From CAYWMP01 sp964459445 (lineage in GTDB: Bacteria > Desulfobacterota > DSM-4660 > Desulfatiglandales > HGW-15), in contig CAYWMP010000019.1 in NCBI GenBank assembly GCA_964459445.1, forward strand, positions 1 through 47,770: 47,770 bases of DNA. Reading direction: 5' to 3'. Position numbers and translations under genes: made by a program. The notes below the pieces were generated by a model, which saw only the letters and a program-made list of their open reading frames with translations, was not told the origin of the DNA and ran no database searches. Below are positions 7,897 through 15,903 of this stretch, piece after piece (the stretch's first letter is position 1; every line of letters begins with the position of its first letter).

Positions 7897-8685
7897 TTAT
7901 ATAATCCCGATTCCAAGAGTCAATCCCAATACAAGAAGCATGACACCGACTATAAGTTGGATGGCACGCATGGTGATTTTCTTGAGAAGTCTTTTTCCTA
8001 TGAAAGCGCCAATGAATGCGGCCAGTGATCCGGCGACCACGAGCTCCACGCCGCCCTGGCTTTTCAATATTTCAAAATCTCTAGAAAAAAACGTGGTCCC
8101 ATAAATAGCGAGACGCGATACGTCTACGACCACTGCCGAAGTGACCGTAGACCCAATAAAGACCTCTTTCTCAAGTCCCGCTCTAATCAAGAAGGCCGTT
8201 CGAAGCGCTCCCTGGTGGCCAGACAGACCTCCGAAGAAGCCTGATAGCGCTCCACTCAGAGGAATGTACCTGGCATCAAAGGCAAGTTTTTCAAAGGCCG
8301 GGTTTAGTTCCACATAAGCAAAGCCCATAATCAATACTGCAATAACAAGCTTCACTGCGGTCACGGTGCATATTCGTTCGCCAAGGGTGTAGCGGACAAT
8401 CGGCTCAACTGTCGCAAAATAATTCAGGAGCAGCGCACCTATCACTGCCATCATCGCTGCGGGGAGTGCGAATCTCAAGACGATGCCAAGATCCGCCTGC
8501 TTGCCCACCAGAGCCACTTTAAAGATGTTGTTGGCCAGGTGGACGATAGCCGTCGCTGCTACTGCCACCTCGATCGGAAAGAACAGCGCGAAAGCGGGCA
8601 TGAGCAATGTCCCTAACCCGAAGCCGGAAAAGAGCGTCAGACCCGAAACGGAAAAGGCCACTGTGCAGATAATGATGAAGCTCAT
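7897..8685 (-). CDS. TauE/SafE-family membrane exporter
   Basis: 262-residue integral membrane protein with about eight hydrophobic segments. Two half-repeats are visible: SGFGLGTLLMPAFALFFPIE near the N-terminus and GALSGFFGGLSGHQGALRTA after the middle, matching the TauE/SafE (DUF81) pattern. Members move sulfite, sulfoacetate or other small anions across the inner membrane; the substrate here is not readable. Its start overlaps the PadR regulator's stop by 4 bases, so it is the second gene of a two-gene operon and is probably controlled by that regulator. Confidence 0.88.
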   Translation of the reverse strand: MSFIIICTVAFSVSGLTLFSGFGLGTLLMPAFALFFPIEVAVAATAIVHLANNIFKVALVGKQADLGIVLRFALPAAMMAVIGALLLNYFATVEPIVRYTLGERICTVTAVKLVIAVLIMGFAYVELNPAFEKLAFDARYIPLSGALSGFFGGLSGHQGALRTAFLIRAGLEKEVFIGSTVTSAVVVDVSRLAIYGTTFFSRDFEILKSQGGVELVVAGSLAAFIGAFIGKRLLKKITMRAIQLIVGVMLLVLGLTLGIGII

Positions 8686-8984
8686 CTCTCTTCCACCACC
8701 TCCTCGTAAAGCTCCCTTATCTTTCCTTTGGCCTTCTCCAGCTCCACTTTCCCTTTAGGGGTAATACGATAGTATTTGCGCTGCTTGTGATTCACCGTTC
8801 TGGCCTCAAAGGACAGGAGTTCGGATTTGACCATCTTGGCCAGGGTGGGATAGAGGGTTCCCGGGCTTAGTTTGTAACCATGCCTTTCCAATTCCTCCAT
8901 TAGGCCTGCGCCATAGACCTCTTCCTTTGAGGCGTGGTACAGAATATGAAGTCTGATGAATACCAGTTCTATGTCTCTGATCAT
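8682..8984 (-). CDS. PadR-family transcriptional regulator
   Basis: 100-residue winged-helix regulator. Seen: EEVYGAGLMEELERHGYKLS, then SPGTLYPTLAKMVKSELLS, then the wing HKQRKYYRITPKGKVELEKA, the hallmark of PadR proteins, followed by a short C-terminal helix. PadR repressors usually respond to a small molecule and control an adjacent transporter; here the TauE exporter overlaps its stop codon. A palindromic operator lies just upstream (9011-9031). Confidence 0.92.
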   Translation of the reverse strand: MIRDIELVFIRLHILYHASKEEVYGAGLMEELERHGYKLSPGTLYPTLAKMVKSELLSFEARTVNHKQRKYYRITPKGKVELEKAKGKIRELYEEVVEER

Positions 8985-9010
8985 ACGGAACCTCAGTAAA
9001 TAACGAATGA

Positions 9011-9031
9011 CGATATCGTATATTGATATCG
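9011..9031. promoter_or_regulatory. Inverted-repeat operator upstream of padR-like gene
   Basis: CGATATC-N7-GATATCG is a perfect 7-bp dyad 27-47 bases before the regulator's start; further GATATCGATATTCGAT continues to its right, so two overlapping dyads may be present. The placement between divergent regulators suggests autoregulation by the PadR protein. The link of protein to site is inferred from position. Confidence 0.55.
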
Positions 9032-9068
9032 ATATTCGATAATGTCAAACAAAAAATCAAAAAAATGC

Positions 9069-9118
9069 TTGACAAACCGGAACAAACTTATTAAGTTATC
9101 GCTTAATTACTTAATTGA
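9069..9118 (+). promoter_or_regulatory. Promoter and putative operator of the arsR-like gene
   Basis: A consensus TTGACA (9069-9074) is followed about 17 bases later by an AT-rich region (TAAGTT/TTATTAA) that could serve as -10. Overlapping and following it is TTAAG-N6-CTTAA and the direct repeat CTTAATTACTTAA (9102-9114), ending 7 bases before the ribosome site. The same CTTAATTACTTAA recurs after the gene (9582-9594), supporting an operator for the ArsR protein. Confidence 0.6.
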
Positions 9119-9133
9119 TCAGGAGTTTTTGGT

Positions 9134-9547
9134 GTGAATGTAGATTCCTCAGAGCTTTTTAAGGCATTAGCCGTTGAAACACGAGTCAAAATCATTGATC
9201 TCCTAAAATCCAATGGCCCCCTTGGTGCAAAAAACATCGCTGAACTGATTGGGATCAGTACAGCAGCGGTCTCCCAGCATCTGAAAATATTGAAGCAGGC
9301 GGGGCTTGTCAGAAGCGAAAGAAAGGGTTACTGGATTCCCTATTCTATAGACGAAGAAGCTTTGGAAAAGTGCGGGCAGCAATTGAACGAAATCTGTACA
9401 TGCGGGTGCAAAGGAACGGGTCAATTTAAGGAAGCTGAGTTGATCAAATCAAACCTAGACGACCTAATGCAATATGAGAAAGAGCTGGAAAAGGAGCTCA
9501 GGGCCGTGCGAGAGAGGGTCAAGGAAATAGAGTCCGGAAACAAATAG
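9134..9547 (+). CDS. ArsR-family winged-helix regulator with CxCxC metal-binding tail
   Basis: 137 residues. The N-terminal winged helix is clear (ELFKALAVETRVKIIDLLKS; GISTAAVSQHLKILKQAGLV; RSERKGYWIPYSI). It is followed by EKCGQQLNEICTCGC, a dense cysteine cluster that could bind a thiophilic metal or metalloid or an iron-sulfur cluster, and then a long charged coiled-coil tail (about 105-137) likely used for dimerisation. GTG start with AGGAG 8 nt upstream. The same operator-like repeat stands before and after the gene. The downstream microprotein is also Cys-Gly rich, hinting at a shared ligand. Confidence 0.88.
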   Translation: MNVDSSELFKALAVETRVKIIDLLKSNGPLGAKNIAELIGISTAAVSQHLKILKQAGLVRSERKGYWIPYSIDEEALEKCGQQLNEICTCGCKGTGQFKEAELIKSNLDDLMQYEKELEKELRAVRERVKEIESGNK

Positions 9548-9597
9548 GCAAAAATTTTTTGCCCTAATATTAAAGCGATTACTTAATTACTTAAATA
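9547..9597. promoter_or_regulatory. Palindrome and second operator-like repeat after the arsR-like gene
   Basis: GGCAAAAA...TTTTTTGCC (9547-9563) is a near-perfect palindrome directly after the stop codon and could act as a weak bidirectional terminator. Nineteen bases on, CGATTACTTAATTACTTAA repeats the motif found upstream of the gene. A second regulator site here would put the Cys-rich microprotein, and possibly the acyl-CoA dehydrogenase gene, under the same control. Confidence 0.5.
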
Positions 9598-9627
9598 AAA
9601 ATGATCCTTTTTAGAAGAATTTTGAGC

Positions 9628-9701
9628 CCCGCACTTTCACGAAAGTGCGGGACAAATCTGAAGCAGGGATTGGGCAAAAGAGGGCGCTTTGCAAAGGTCT
9701 C
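9628..9701. repeat. Hairpin plus solo right end of the MITE-like element
   Basis: A 10-bp stem CCCGCACTTT-CACG-AAAGTGCGGG (9628-9651) is followed by 45 bases (9657-9701) matching the right end of the 7752-7893 element at 39 of 45 positions, including the terminal GCAAAGGTCTC. No matching left terminus was found, so this is a truncated or diverged copy. It lies 6 bases before the microprotein's ribosome site. Confidence 0.65.
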
Positions 9702-9722
9702 ATTAGAAAGGAGGTGAAACCA

Positions 9723-9824
9723 ATGGCAGACAAAAAGAACGATTGTGGTTGTGGGTGTATGGATTTGAAGGAAATAAAGACCAAGGCCACCAAGGATAAG
9801 AAGAAGACGAAAAAGACCAAGTAG
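9723..9824 (+). CDS. 33-residue Cys- and Lys-rich microprotein
   Basis: Short ORF with an excellent ribosome site (AAAGGAGGTG, 6-7 nt before ATG). The product begins MADKKNDCGCGCMDLKEIK and continues as a lysine/threonine-rich tail, ending KKTKKTK. CxCxC near the N-terminus could hold a metal ion; the basic tail could bind nucleic acid or acidic lipid. No family recognised. It sits between an ArsR-type regulator with its own CTCGC motif and an acyl-CoA dehydrogenase. A decayed copy of its 3' end, in front of a decayed copy of the same dehydrogenase, lies at 15904-15937, which argues that this is a real, co-duplicated gene. Confidence 0.7.
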   Translation: MADKKNDCGCGCMDLKEIKTKATKDKKKTKKTK

Positions 9825-9846
9825 GACCCTGGACCATATTTTTAAA

Positions 9847-9883
9847 AAGGGGGCAGGCGAAACAAACCTGCGCCTGCCCCCTT
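9847..9883 (+). terminator. Strong hairpin between microprotein and acyl-CoA dehydrogenase genes
   Basis: AAGGGGGCAGGCG (9847-9859) and CGCCTGCCCCCTT (9871-9883) form a perfect 13-bp stem with an 11-nt loop. There is only a short T-stretch after it, so it could be a terminator for the microprotein or a stability/attenuation element before the dehydrogenase. A related hairpin occupies the same place in the decayed copy (15961-16000). Confidence 0.6.
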
Positions 9884-9926
9884 CACTCTGCTCAATCCCT
9901 TGCCGGCAATAACGTGGGAGGACGTA

Positions 9927-11063
9927 ATGAAGGAGTCATTAATCGAAGATACCACTGAACTGGCTCGGAAACTTGCCTCTGAGGTTTTTTCAACTCGCGC
10001 CACTAAAATAGACAAAAAGGACACATTTCCCTGGGAGAATATTCGAGCGCTCGGAGAGGCTGGTTTCATGGGTTTGATCATTTCTGAGGATTACGGCGGT
10101 TTCGGAATTGGAAGAGATGGTTTCGCATCCGTCGTTAAAGAGATCTCTAAGGCCTGTGCTTCAACCGCCCTCATCTATGTTTCACATGCCATTGTTGCAA
10201 AGGCCGTCGAGCTTTTTGCCAGTGACACGATAAAGGAAAAATGGCTGAGCAAAATGATAAAAGGAGAAACACTCGGGGCATTCGCAATACACGAATCCGA
10301 TTCCGGAAGCAATGCCGGCGCTATTACGACCAGGGCCTTAAAGGAAGAAAACCATTACATCGTGAAGGGCTCAAAGTTTTTCATCACTTCTGCCGGTGAG
10401 GCCGGTGTGTATTTGGTCCTTGCCAAAATTGTTACGGAAAATGGCCCCGGCGGCATGAGTACATTCCTCATTGAAAAGGATACTTCCGGGCTTTCCTTTG
10501 GCGAAACCGAAGACAAGATGGGCCTGACAAGCACGTCTTCAAGACAAATGCATTTCAGTGATTGCCTAGTAGCTGAGGAGAACCTGGTCGGCAGGGAAGG
10601 TGATGGAGCACAAGTCATTGGAAAGACTGTGGTCGGGTGGGGATTCTTTGGCGCCGCCGCAATATCGCTCGGCATTGCAAAATCGGCTACGGAGTGTGCG
10701 ATCAAGCATGCCAAACAGAGAACGATAGCAGGGCAACCTATCGGCGTTCACCAGGCCGTTCAATTCATGATCACCGACATGATACTCGGAAGTGAATCCA
10801 CTGAGGCGTTTCTCCGCGCCTGTGCGAATAAGGCCGATCTGGAGGAGAGCACCGCTCCAATGAATGGTTTCAAAGCGAAGCTATTGGCCTCGGAGATCGC
10901 TGTCGAGGTTGCAAACAAGGCAATCCAGGTCATGGGCGCCCACGGCTATTCACGAGATTACATCGTTGAGAGATTATTCCGGGATGCCCGAGGATTGACA
11001 CTTCACTTCAAGACCTCCGAGTGGATACGGCAGGATATCGCGAAATCAGCAATGGGATTGTAA
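9927..11063 (+). CDS. Acyl-CoA dehydrogenase
   Basis: About 378 residues, full length for the family. FAD enzyme introducing a 2,3-double bond into acyl-CoA and passing electrons to ETF. Seen: N-terminal helical domain; the FAIHESDSGSNAGAITT and YIVKGSKFFITSAGEAGVYL flavin-binding stretch; KMGLTSTSSRQMHFSDC; the C-terminal helical bundle with QAVQFMITDM and IQVMGAHGYSRDYIVERLFRDAR, ending SEWIRQDIAKSAMGL. The ATG at 9927 is preceded by GGGAGGA, better than the ORF-extending codon at 9900. The usual catalytic-base position near GYSRDY cannot be assigned confidently. Two decayed copies of its 3' end follow (16036-16357, 18005-18070). Confidence 0.92.
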   Translation: MKESLIEDTTELARKLASEVFSTRATKIDKKDTFPWENIRALGEAGFMGLIISEDYGGFGIGRDGFASVVKEISKACASTALIYVSHAIVAKAVELFASDTIKEKWLSKMIKGETLGAFAIHESDSGSNAGAITTRALKEENHYIVKGSKFFITSAGEAGVYLVLAKIVTENGPGGMSTFLIEKDTSGLSFGETEDKMGLTSTSSRQMHFSDCLVAEENLVGREGDGAQVIGKTVVGWGFFGAAAISLGIAKSATECAIKHAKQRTIAGQPIGVHQAVQFMITDMILGSESTEAFLRACANKADLEESTAPMNGFKAKLLASEIAVEVANKAIQVMGAHGYSRDYIVERLFRDARGLTLHFKTSEWIRQDIAKSAMGL

Positions 11064-11203
11064 AAAGCTCAAGGTAAATTTTACAGCTCTGATCATGATG
11101 GTTCTCCTTCTTGGTGGCTACTTTGTACACTATGGTAGCCACTTTCAATCCTGCAATCAAGTAAATTGGGGTCGTTAACGGGGCACATTGCCACTATGCC
11201 ACT

Positions 11204-11323
11204 ATTCACAGATTGAATCCCACGAAAATCCTCTTTGAAGACCATTTTGAGAGATTTGAGCATGTCTACGATGATCAAGTTGCCAAACAGTATGGGTTTT
11301 TCCGTCCTTATCTAAGAAGGTGA
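11204..11323 (+). pseudogene. Relic of a transposase N-terminal zinc-binding domain (IS91-like)
   Basis: In the 490-base gap (11064-11553) between convergent genes, one frame reads NPTKILFEDHFERFEHVYDD then QVAKQYGFFRPYLRR and stops. This resembles, from memory, the start of IS91-type transposases just before their zinc-binding cysteines. No cysteine cluster, catalytic part or start codon follows, so it is a short dead fragment. The remainder of the gap shows nothing else coding. Confidence 0.45.
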
Positions 11324-11553
11324 TTTATCGCTATCCCTGGCCCAGACTTAGTCTTGTGTTTCAATTGCAGGATACCGTTTCCTAAGCAATGGACCCAAAT
11401 GTTGAATTTATTTTATCTTGAGCACACCAAAGATCCTCCGCCGATATTTCCTCTATGACCGCAGGCTCCCTTTGGACCTGAGTTGCTGTGGTTGGCAATC
11501 TCTGCCAGCATTCCGAATTCAGGCCTAATCTCAGCGTATACCTGAGATACCAA

Positions 11554-13302
11554 TTATCTAACCCGGCTCGCCGCAATGATAAGGCTTGCGAGGTTCCAAA
11601 CAGAGGGTTTGGCCTCATAAAAGGCAATTCGCCGGCCCAGGATGTTGAACTTATTTAATAAGGCGGCCGACCTTAGTTGCTGCCGGAACGGACCCCGGAC
11701 CACCGACTTCTGCGGGCGGGCGAACATCAGCATATTGCCGACAACACCGCTGCCGGACTGAATGTCGTAACTATCATGGCCGGGAAAGGCGCCCCAGGTC
11801 GTCACACCAAAGGCATAATTTAAAGCACCCCATACATTCACACCAACCGTGCCGTACCGCAAATTGGCGACCGCTTGTTCAACGGCCTCGGCGATTGCCG
11901 GGGCCAAAAGCGAATCGGGATGCACAACGATTGTTGCGGACAGCGTTCCCCATAATGTGTCGTTGGCAAATTCAACCGCCCGCTCAATGTATTCAACGAC
12001 GCTTGCCGCATCAATGGGCGTTTCGGCAAATAGACTGCAAAAGGCCTCGGTTTTAAAACAGATGTCGTCTTTCTTTTTCGGATCAAGGCCTTGGATCAGG
12101 GTCCAGGGCAGTTTCTCGGCTGTGGCTTCACCGAACTGCTCGGCTTCGGGGTGGGCGGCGACAAACTTAGCGTGACGCTGGTGGGCGCCGGGATAGTAAG
12201 CATTTAAGGTTGGCACGCGGTTAAGCTCTTCACGAAGCGCACCGAGCAGGTCAGTGCGTTGCGCCCAGTTGCTATGAGTGATGATTACCCGCGTGGTAAT
12301 GCAGTTGAATCCTGCATTGTGGGTCAGCATACCGCCCAGGCTTGCGGCTTGATGGCCGATATCGGTTCTGGACCATGCGCCGGGCACCACGATCACCGGG
12401 CTCACGCAGCCTAACTCGGCGGTGAAGCGCTTAGTGACCAGCGGCCTGCGTTCTTTCTTGCGTTTAGCACCCTCTGGGCCGGTATCGAACACAATAGCAT
12501 CGTAAGTTTTGTCGGACCCGGTCATATGCAAATCGTCCACTGCCGGATGGTCTACCAGGTAGCCGCCCTCCACCACACCGCCGTAAATGAAGCGCAAAAA
12601 ACCTTTTTCCACCAAAGTACGAAAACCCTTTTCCATCAAAGAGCCAAGGTATTGATTTACCGGATTCAGCTTAAAGATCACAACCTGATCTTCAACAAAC
12701 AACTTGTGCAACAGATCGCCGGTGCACAGGAAAGCATGGTTGCCGGCACCTAACACCAACGCCACCTTTCCCGGGTGGGACTTGTCACGGTAGATCTGAG
12801 CCTGTGTGCCGACTACTTCTTCCGGTGCGGTACCCTGCTCCATCCACACGTCGGCTGTAATACCTCTGTACATGTTGCGGTCAGACTTGGTGCGGGGCAT
12901 CACCCGGGCCACAACCTGACCATCGGGTCGGGTGTTGATCGGTCCTGGAATTATGGGTCGGCCCTTTGCTTCGATCTCACACAAGGATTGCCTCATCGTG
13001 CGGAGTTGTCGCCAAACGATGCTCAGCCCAATCCACTCATCACCGGCGGCTCGGGAGTCCGGATCAATACCTCGTGCAGCCAGTCCCGCCGACACCCAGT
13101 CATCGGAAATTGGAGCGAAGTCTTTGATTATTCGATCCAGTACAGTAATTCGTTCGTGTACGCCGGTAGCCACCCAGGCATCTTTGTGCTTCACAAGGAC
13201 GTCCAGCGCGGTGTTAATTTCGGACTTCGAAGTTGTTGGAATACTGGAGTCAAAGTCGAACGGCTGTTTTTTTGTTTCAAGGGTATTTTTTTTTGATGTC
13301 AT
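11554..13302 (-). CDS. Aldehyde dehydrogenase family protein
   Basis: About 582 residues from the ATG at 13302 (AAAGGAG about 10 nt upstream; the longer start at 13341 would overlap the preceding gene). Seen: LVLGAGNHAFL and FKLNPVNQYLGSLMEKG in the nucleotide-binding half, an HMTGSDKTYDAIVF loop, the glutamate in FTAELGCVSPVIVV (E296), the catalytic cysteine in THNAGFNCITTRV (C334), and a C-terminal FGVTTWGAFPGHD. It is longer than classical enzymes (about 480-500), with an N-terminal extension of about 80 residues. Second gene of a MarR-MBL-aldehyde dehydrogenase set, so it may detoxify or use an aldehyde released by its partner. Confidence 0.88.
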   Translation of the reverse strand: MTSKKNTLETKKQPFDFDSSIPTTSKSEINTALDVLVKHKDAWVATGVHERITVLDRIIKDFAPISDDWVSAGLAARGIDPDSRAAGDEWIGLSIVWRQLRTMRQSLCEIEAKGRPIIPGPINTRPDGQVVARVMPRTKSDRNMYRGITADVWMEQGTAPEEVVGTQAQIYRDKSHPGKVALVLGAGNHAFLCTGDLLHKLFVEDQVVIFKLNPVNQYLGSLMEKGFRTLVEKGFLRFIYGGVVEGGYLVDHPAVDDLHMTGSDKTYDAIVFDTGPEGAKRKKERRPLVTKRFTAELGCVSPVIVVPGAWSRTDIGHQAASLGGMLTHNAGFNCITTRVIITHSNWAQRTDLLGALREELNRVPTLNAYYPGAHQRHAKFVAAHPEAEQFGEATAEKLPWTLIQGLDPKKKDDICFKTEAFCSLFAETPIDAASVVEYIERAVEFANDTLWGTLSATIVVHPDSLLAPAIAEAVEQAVANLRYGTVGVNVWGALNYAFGVTTWGAFPGHDSYDIQSGSGVVGNMLMFARPQKSVVRGPFRQQLRSAALLNKFNILGRRIAFYEAKPSVWNLASLIIAASRVR

Positions 13303-13318
13303 GGGTCGAATTTCTCCT

Positions 13319-15214
13319 TTATTCCAACTGCGGCGTTTCATCTTTTATAACCTCCGAATAAATGATGAACTTAAAGGGATTAAAGGCCTGATATTTCTCT
13401 TTTAGCCTAACAAATGCATTTTCCTTTTGTTTTGCCAATGTTTCGCTGGCGGGATATTGTGTAAGGGACCATGTAACCAACCGTGCTGCCAGTTCATAAT
13501 CGCCGCTTTTTAAAATTTTATCGACAGCTGCTGCCAATTGCTTTTCTGACAGTTCCAAATAGTGTACGAACATAGAACCCAGCTCCCCTTGGCTGAGGTG
13601 ATCCATCCCTTTCAAGTCGGTTTGCCAGTACCCTACTTTCTGGTCGTAAACTCGATTGATAAAATTCTCACGCATAATGAGATAAGGCAGCTGAACATCA
13701 GGACTTTTAAAAACAGACGGGGGAATCAGATTTTGATGCTGTATCGCCTCTCGATCCATTCCCTTGCGGATGGCATTCAATACTTCTTTCTCCAGCCACA
13801 TGAGATTCGCCTTGAGATGGAAGAGAAGCTCCGGAGAGTCAAAAATCCTGGTCAAGGGTTCATGCCCATGGAGAAGAACCCTGGGGTTTAGCTCGGAAAC
13901 CACATCTATGGCTTGGTATAAACCTGCAATGTTTCCCTCTTCAAGAAAAGGCGCCCCAAAGTACGGCATAATAAAATCACCTACAAAGAGAACGGAATGC
14001 TCAGGTAAATGAATGAACATCGCGTCCGTGGTTTCGCCACCGGATATTGGGATGAGTTCAAATCGCGTACCTCCAATAGCGATCTCTTTTGGTTCGGCAA
14101 CCGTCTCATCGGGCTTAAAATCAGCGATCAACTCTCTTTTAAAATCCGTGCCGAAAAAGTAGCTGAAATTGGGTGGGGCATTTAAGGACTTATCTAACTC
14201 TTCTTTATAATTCTCCCGGGAATAGAATTTAACATTGGAATTCAGTTGTCGAAAGAAGCGATGGCCGCCGATGTGATCCCAATGGGCGTGGGTGACAAAG
14301 ACAGTGGTCAATGGGGGCAGATTTGGGTATTTGTTTTTTAAAAACTCATAGACTGTTTGAGCCGATTCTGGTGTGGTTCCTACATCAATGGCAATGAGTT
14401 CCTTTTGGTCATGGGAGACAATGAAGTAATATTCGGTGAATTCAAAGCCGGATAATGCAAAAATTTTGCCGGGGATGATCTCTTCGAGTCGCCTCCGATA
14501 GAAGGTAAGGCCTTTTTTAGCATTAACGGAATAAGGGGTTACTAGAGTTATCTTTTTATCAAAGCTGTCATAGCCGCTTAATCTAAGATATTGCCGGGCC
14601 TGGTTATCATCTTTGTCCTGATGATGGAGCAGTGCCAAATTAAAATAAACCTCCCGCAGCCAACCCGGATCAGGCGCCTTTGAGATGTTTTCCATACACC
14701 ACTTTAACTCCTCACGTGCTGCATCTTTCTTATTGAATCGCTCCGGTAGGCGGGCATAAACGCTGCCTGCGATCCATCTAACGACAAATATCTCATTATC
14801 AGACAGTTTTTTAGCAGTCTCCAGCAACTCGATGGTTTCATCGACCCACTTTATTCGTTCAAACAGGGCAACCTGATTGGCACGAGAAGCCCGTAACAGC
14901 GCTAAAGCACTCAAGTACAGAGACCGCTGCCAGGGGGGCAATTCAGCTTCATATTTCTCTAGAAAAAAAGTAAAGAACTCTATCCCTGCCTCGGTCTGGT
15001 TGGCGTTTAAGTATTGGGCCATCAGCAAAAAGATGATCTGCGGGTCACCGGCCGGGCCAGCGCTATTGACTGCTTTAAGGTACTCCAATTCTGAGTGATA
15101 GGTTCGATATAGCGTGTCATGGGTGGTCGAACAGCCGACGATCCATACAACGGGGAGGACAACCAGCAGTGCGATAAGAATAGCTATTAAGGATTTTCTT
15201 CTTTTTGACATCAT
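13319..15214 (-). CDS. Lipoprotein with metallo-beta-lactamase-fold hydrolase domain
   Basis: About 631 residues. A positively charged N-terminus and hydrophobic segment end in WIVGC, a lipobox, so the enzyme should be anchored outside the inner membrane. A helical, TPR-like half (about 35-230) precedes the MBL domain, whose metal site is THAHWDHIGG (H310, H312, D314, H315 counted from the first of three Mets), followed by SVLFVGDFIMPYFG and a late LLHGHEPLT histidine. The C-terminal helical region resembles the dimerisation part of alkylsulfatase-like enzymes. The substrate is unknown. Three tandem Mets lie at the start; GGAGGAG spacing favours the second or third. It is followed 16 bases later by the aldehyde dehydrogenase. 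Confidence 0.85.
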   Translation of the reverse strand: MMSKRRKSLIAILIALLVVLPVVWIVGCSTTHDTLYRTYHSELEYLKAVNSAGPAGDPQIIFLLMAQYLNANQTEAGIEFFTFFLEKYEAELPPWQRSLYLSALALLRASRANQVALFERIKWVDETIELLETAKKLSDNEIFVVRWIAGSVYARLPERFNKKDAAREELKWCMENISKAPDPGWLREVYFNLALLHHQDKDDNQARQYLRLSGYDSFDKKITLVTPYSVNAKKGLTFYRRRLEEIIPGKIFALSGFEFTEYYFIVSHDQKELIAIDVGTTPESAQTVYEFLKNKYPNLPPLTTVFVTHAHWDHIGGHRFFRQLNSNVKFYSRENYKEELDKSLNAPPNFSYFFGTDFKRELIADFKPDETVAEPKEIAIGGTRFELIPISGGETTDAMFIHLPEHSVLFVGDFIMPYFGAPFLEEGNIAGLYQAIDVVSELNPRVLLHGHEPLTRIFDSPELLFHLKANLMWLEKEVLNAIRKGMDREAIQHQNLIPPSVFKSPDVQLPYLIMRENFINRVYDQKVGYWQTDLKGMDHLSQGELGSMFVHYLELSEKQLAAAVDKILKSGDYELAARLVTWSLTQYPASETLAKQKENAFVRLKEKYQAFNPFKFIIYSEVIKDETPQLE

Positions 15215-15280
15215 CATTCTCCTCCGAAATTTTTTATAATTATGATGCTCTGTGTTTTGGGGTAGATCCTAAAAATAAAA

Positions 15281-15292
15281 GAGTATATACAC
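15281..15292. promoter_or_regulatory. MarR-type operator copy 1
   Basis: GAGTATATACAC lies 64-75 bases upstream of the MBL lipoprotein start. It differs by one base from GAGTATATGCAC at 15778-15789, directly before the MarR-family gene. The pair of sites suggests the regulator controls both itself and the MBL/aldehyde dehydrogenase genes. Confidence 0.55.
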
Positions 15293-15309
15293 GCTTTTAA
15301 CCAAAAAAA

Positions 15310-15771
15310 TTATGTTGATCGGACGAGTGAAACCGTTTTTTTCAAATCATCGAGCATCGTTTCAAACCTTTTCTGCCCCAGTTGATTGACGACCAGCATT
15401 TGTGCTTTTTCCCACAAAGGCAGGGCCTTTGATAGAGTCTCATGGCCTTTGTCGGTGAGTGTAACCATTCGAAGCCGCCGGTCTTCACCTTGGAAGATTT
15501 TAACCAGTCCCTTTTTATCAAGGGGTTTAAGATTCCGGCCTAAGGTGGTCCTATCCATTACCAGAATTTTAGCCAGTCTTGAAATGCTTATTGATCCCGT
15601 CAGACAAAGCGCGACGAGCAGGGTAAATTGGGTTCCCAGCAATCCCGTCGGCCGCATTATCTCATTATATACCTGTGCAACGGCTCTCGATGCTCTTCGC
15701 AGATTTGAAGCAGCACATACATTCGCCACATCGGAGCATTTCTTATAGTTCGATTGATCAAAACCGCTCAT
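15310..15771 (-). CDS. MarR-family transcriptional regulator
   Basis: About 153 residues. Seen: an N-terminal dimerisation helix, the recognition region SISRLAKILVMDRTTLGRNL followed by KPLDKKGLVK, and the wing FQGEDRRLRMVTLTDKGHE, diagnostic of MarR proteins. Cysteines C18 and C25 lie near the N-terminus (MSGFDQSNYKKCSDVANVC), a possible redox or metal sensor. The ATG at 15771 is preferred to the GTG at 15789, because the intervening bases form an operator-like site shared with the downstream promoter. Confidence 0.9.
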   Translation of the reverse strand: MSGFDQSNYKKCSDVANVCAASNLRRASRAVAQVYNEIMRPTGLLGTQFTLLVALCLTGSISISRLAKILVMDRTTLGRNLKPLDKKGLVKIFQGEDRRLRMVTLTDKGHETLSKALPLWEKAQMLVVNQLGQKRFETMLDDLKKTVSLVRST

Positions 15772-15777
15772 AAAAGA

Positions 15778-15789
15778 GAGTATATGCAC
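15778..15789. promoter_or_regulatory. MarR-type operator copy 2
   Basis: GAGTATATGCAC lies 7 bases upstream of the marR-like ATG, matching 11 of 12 bases of the site at 15281-15292. A repressor bound here would block its own expression. No ribosome site is visible between it and the ATG. Confidence 0.55.
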
Positions 15790-15903
15790 TTATTTTTATT
15801 CGTCAAGTCTTTTTATGGGATATTGTCTATCTTGCCGAAAAAATGTCGCCGTAATGATTTTAAACTTCAAGCAAGAATAGATTTTTCAGCATGATTTATG
15901 AGC

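Noticed and set aside
11382..11627. 81-residue minus-strand ORF at the end of the aldehyde dehydrogenase gene
   Set aside because: Overlaps the dehydrogenase 3' end in another frame and has no ribosome site; probably chance.
12775..13296. 173-residue plus-strand ORF
   Set aside because: Antisense to the aldehyde dehydrogenase N-terminal half; composition is that of a shadow frame.
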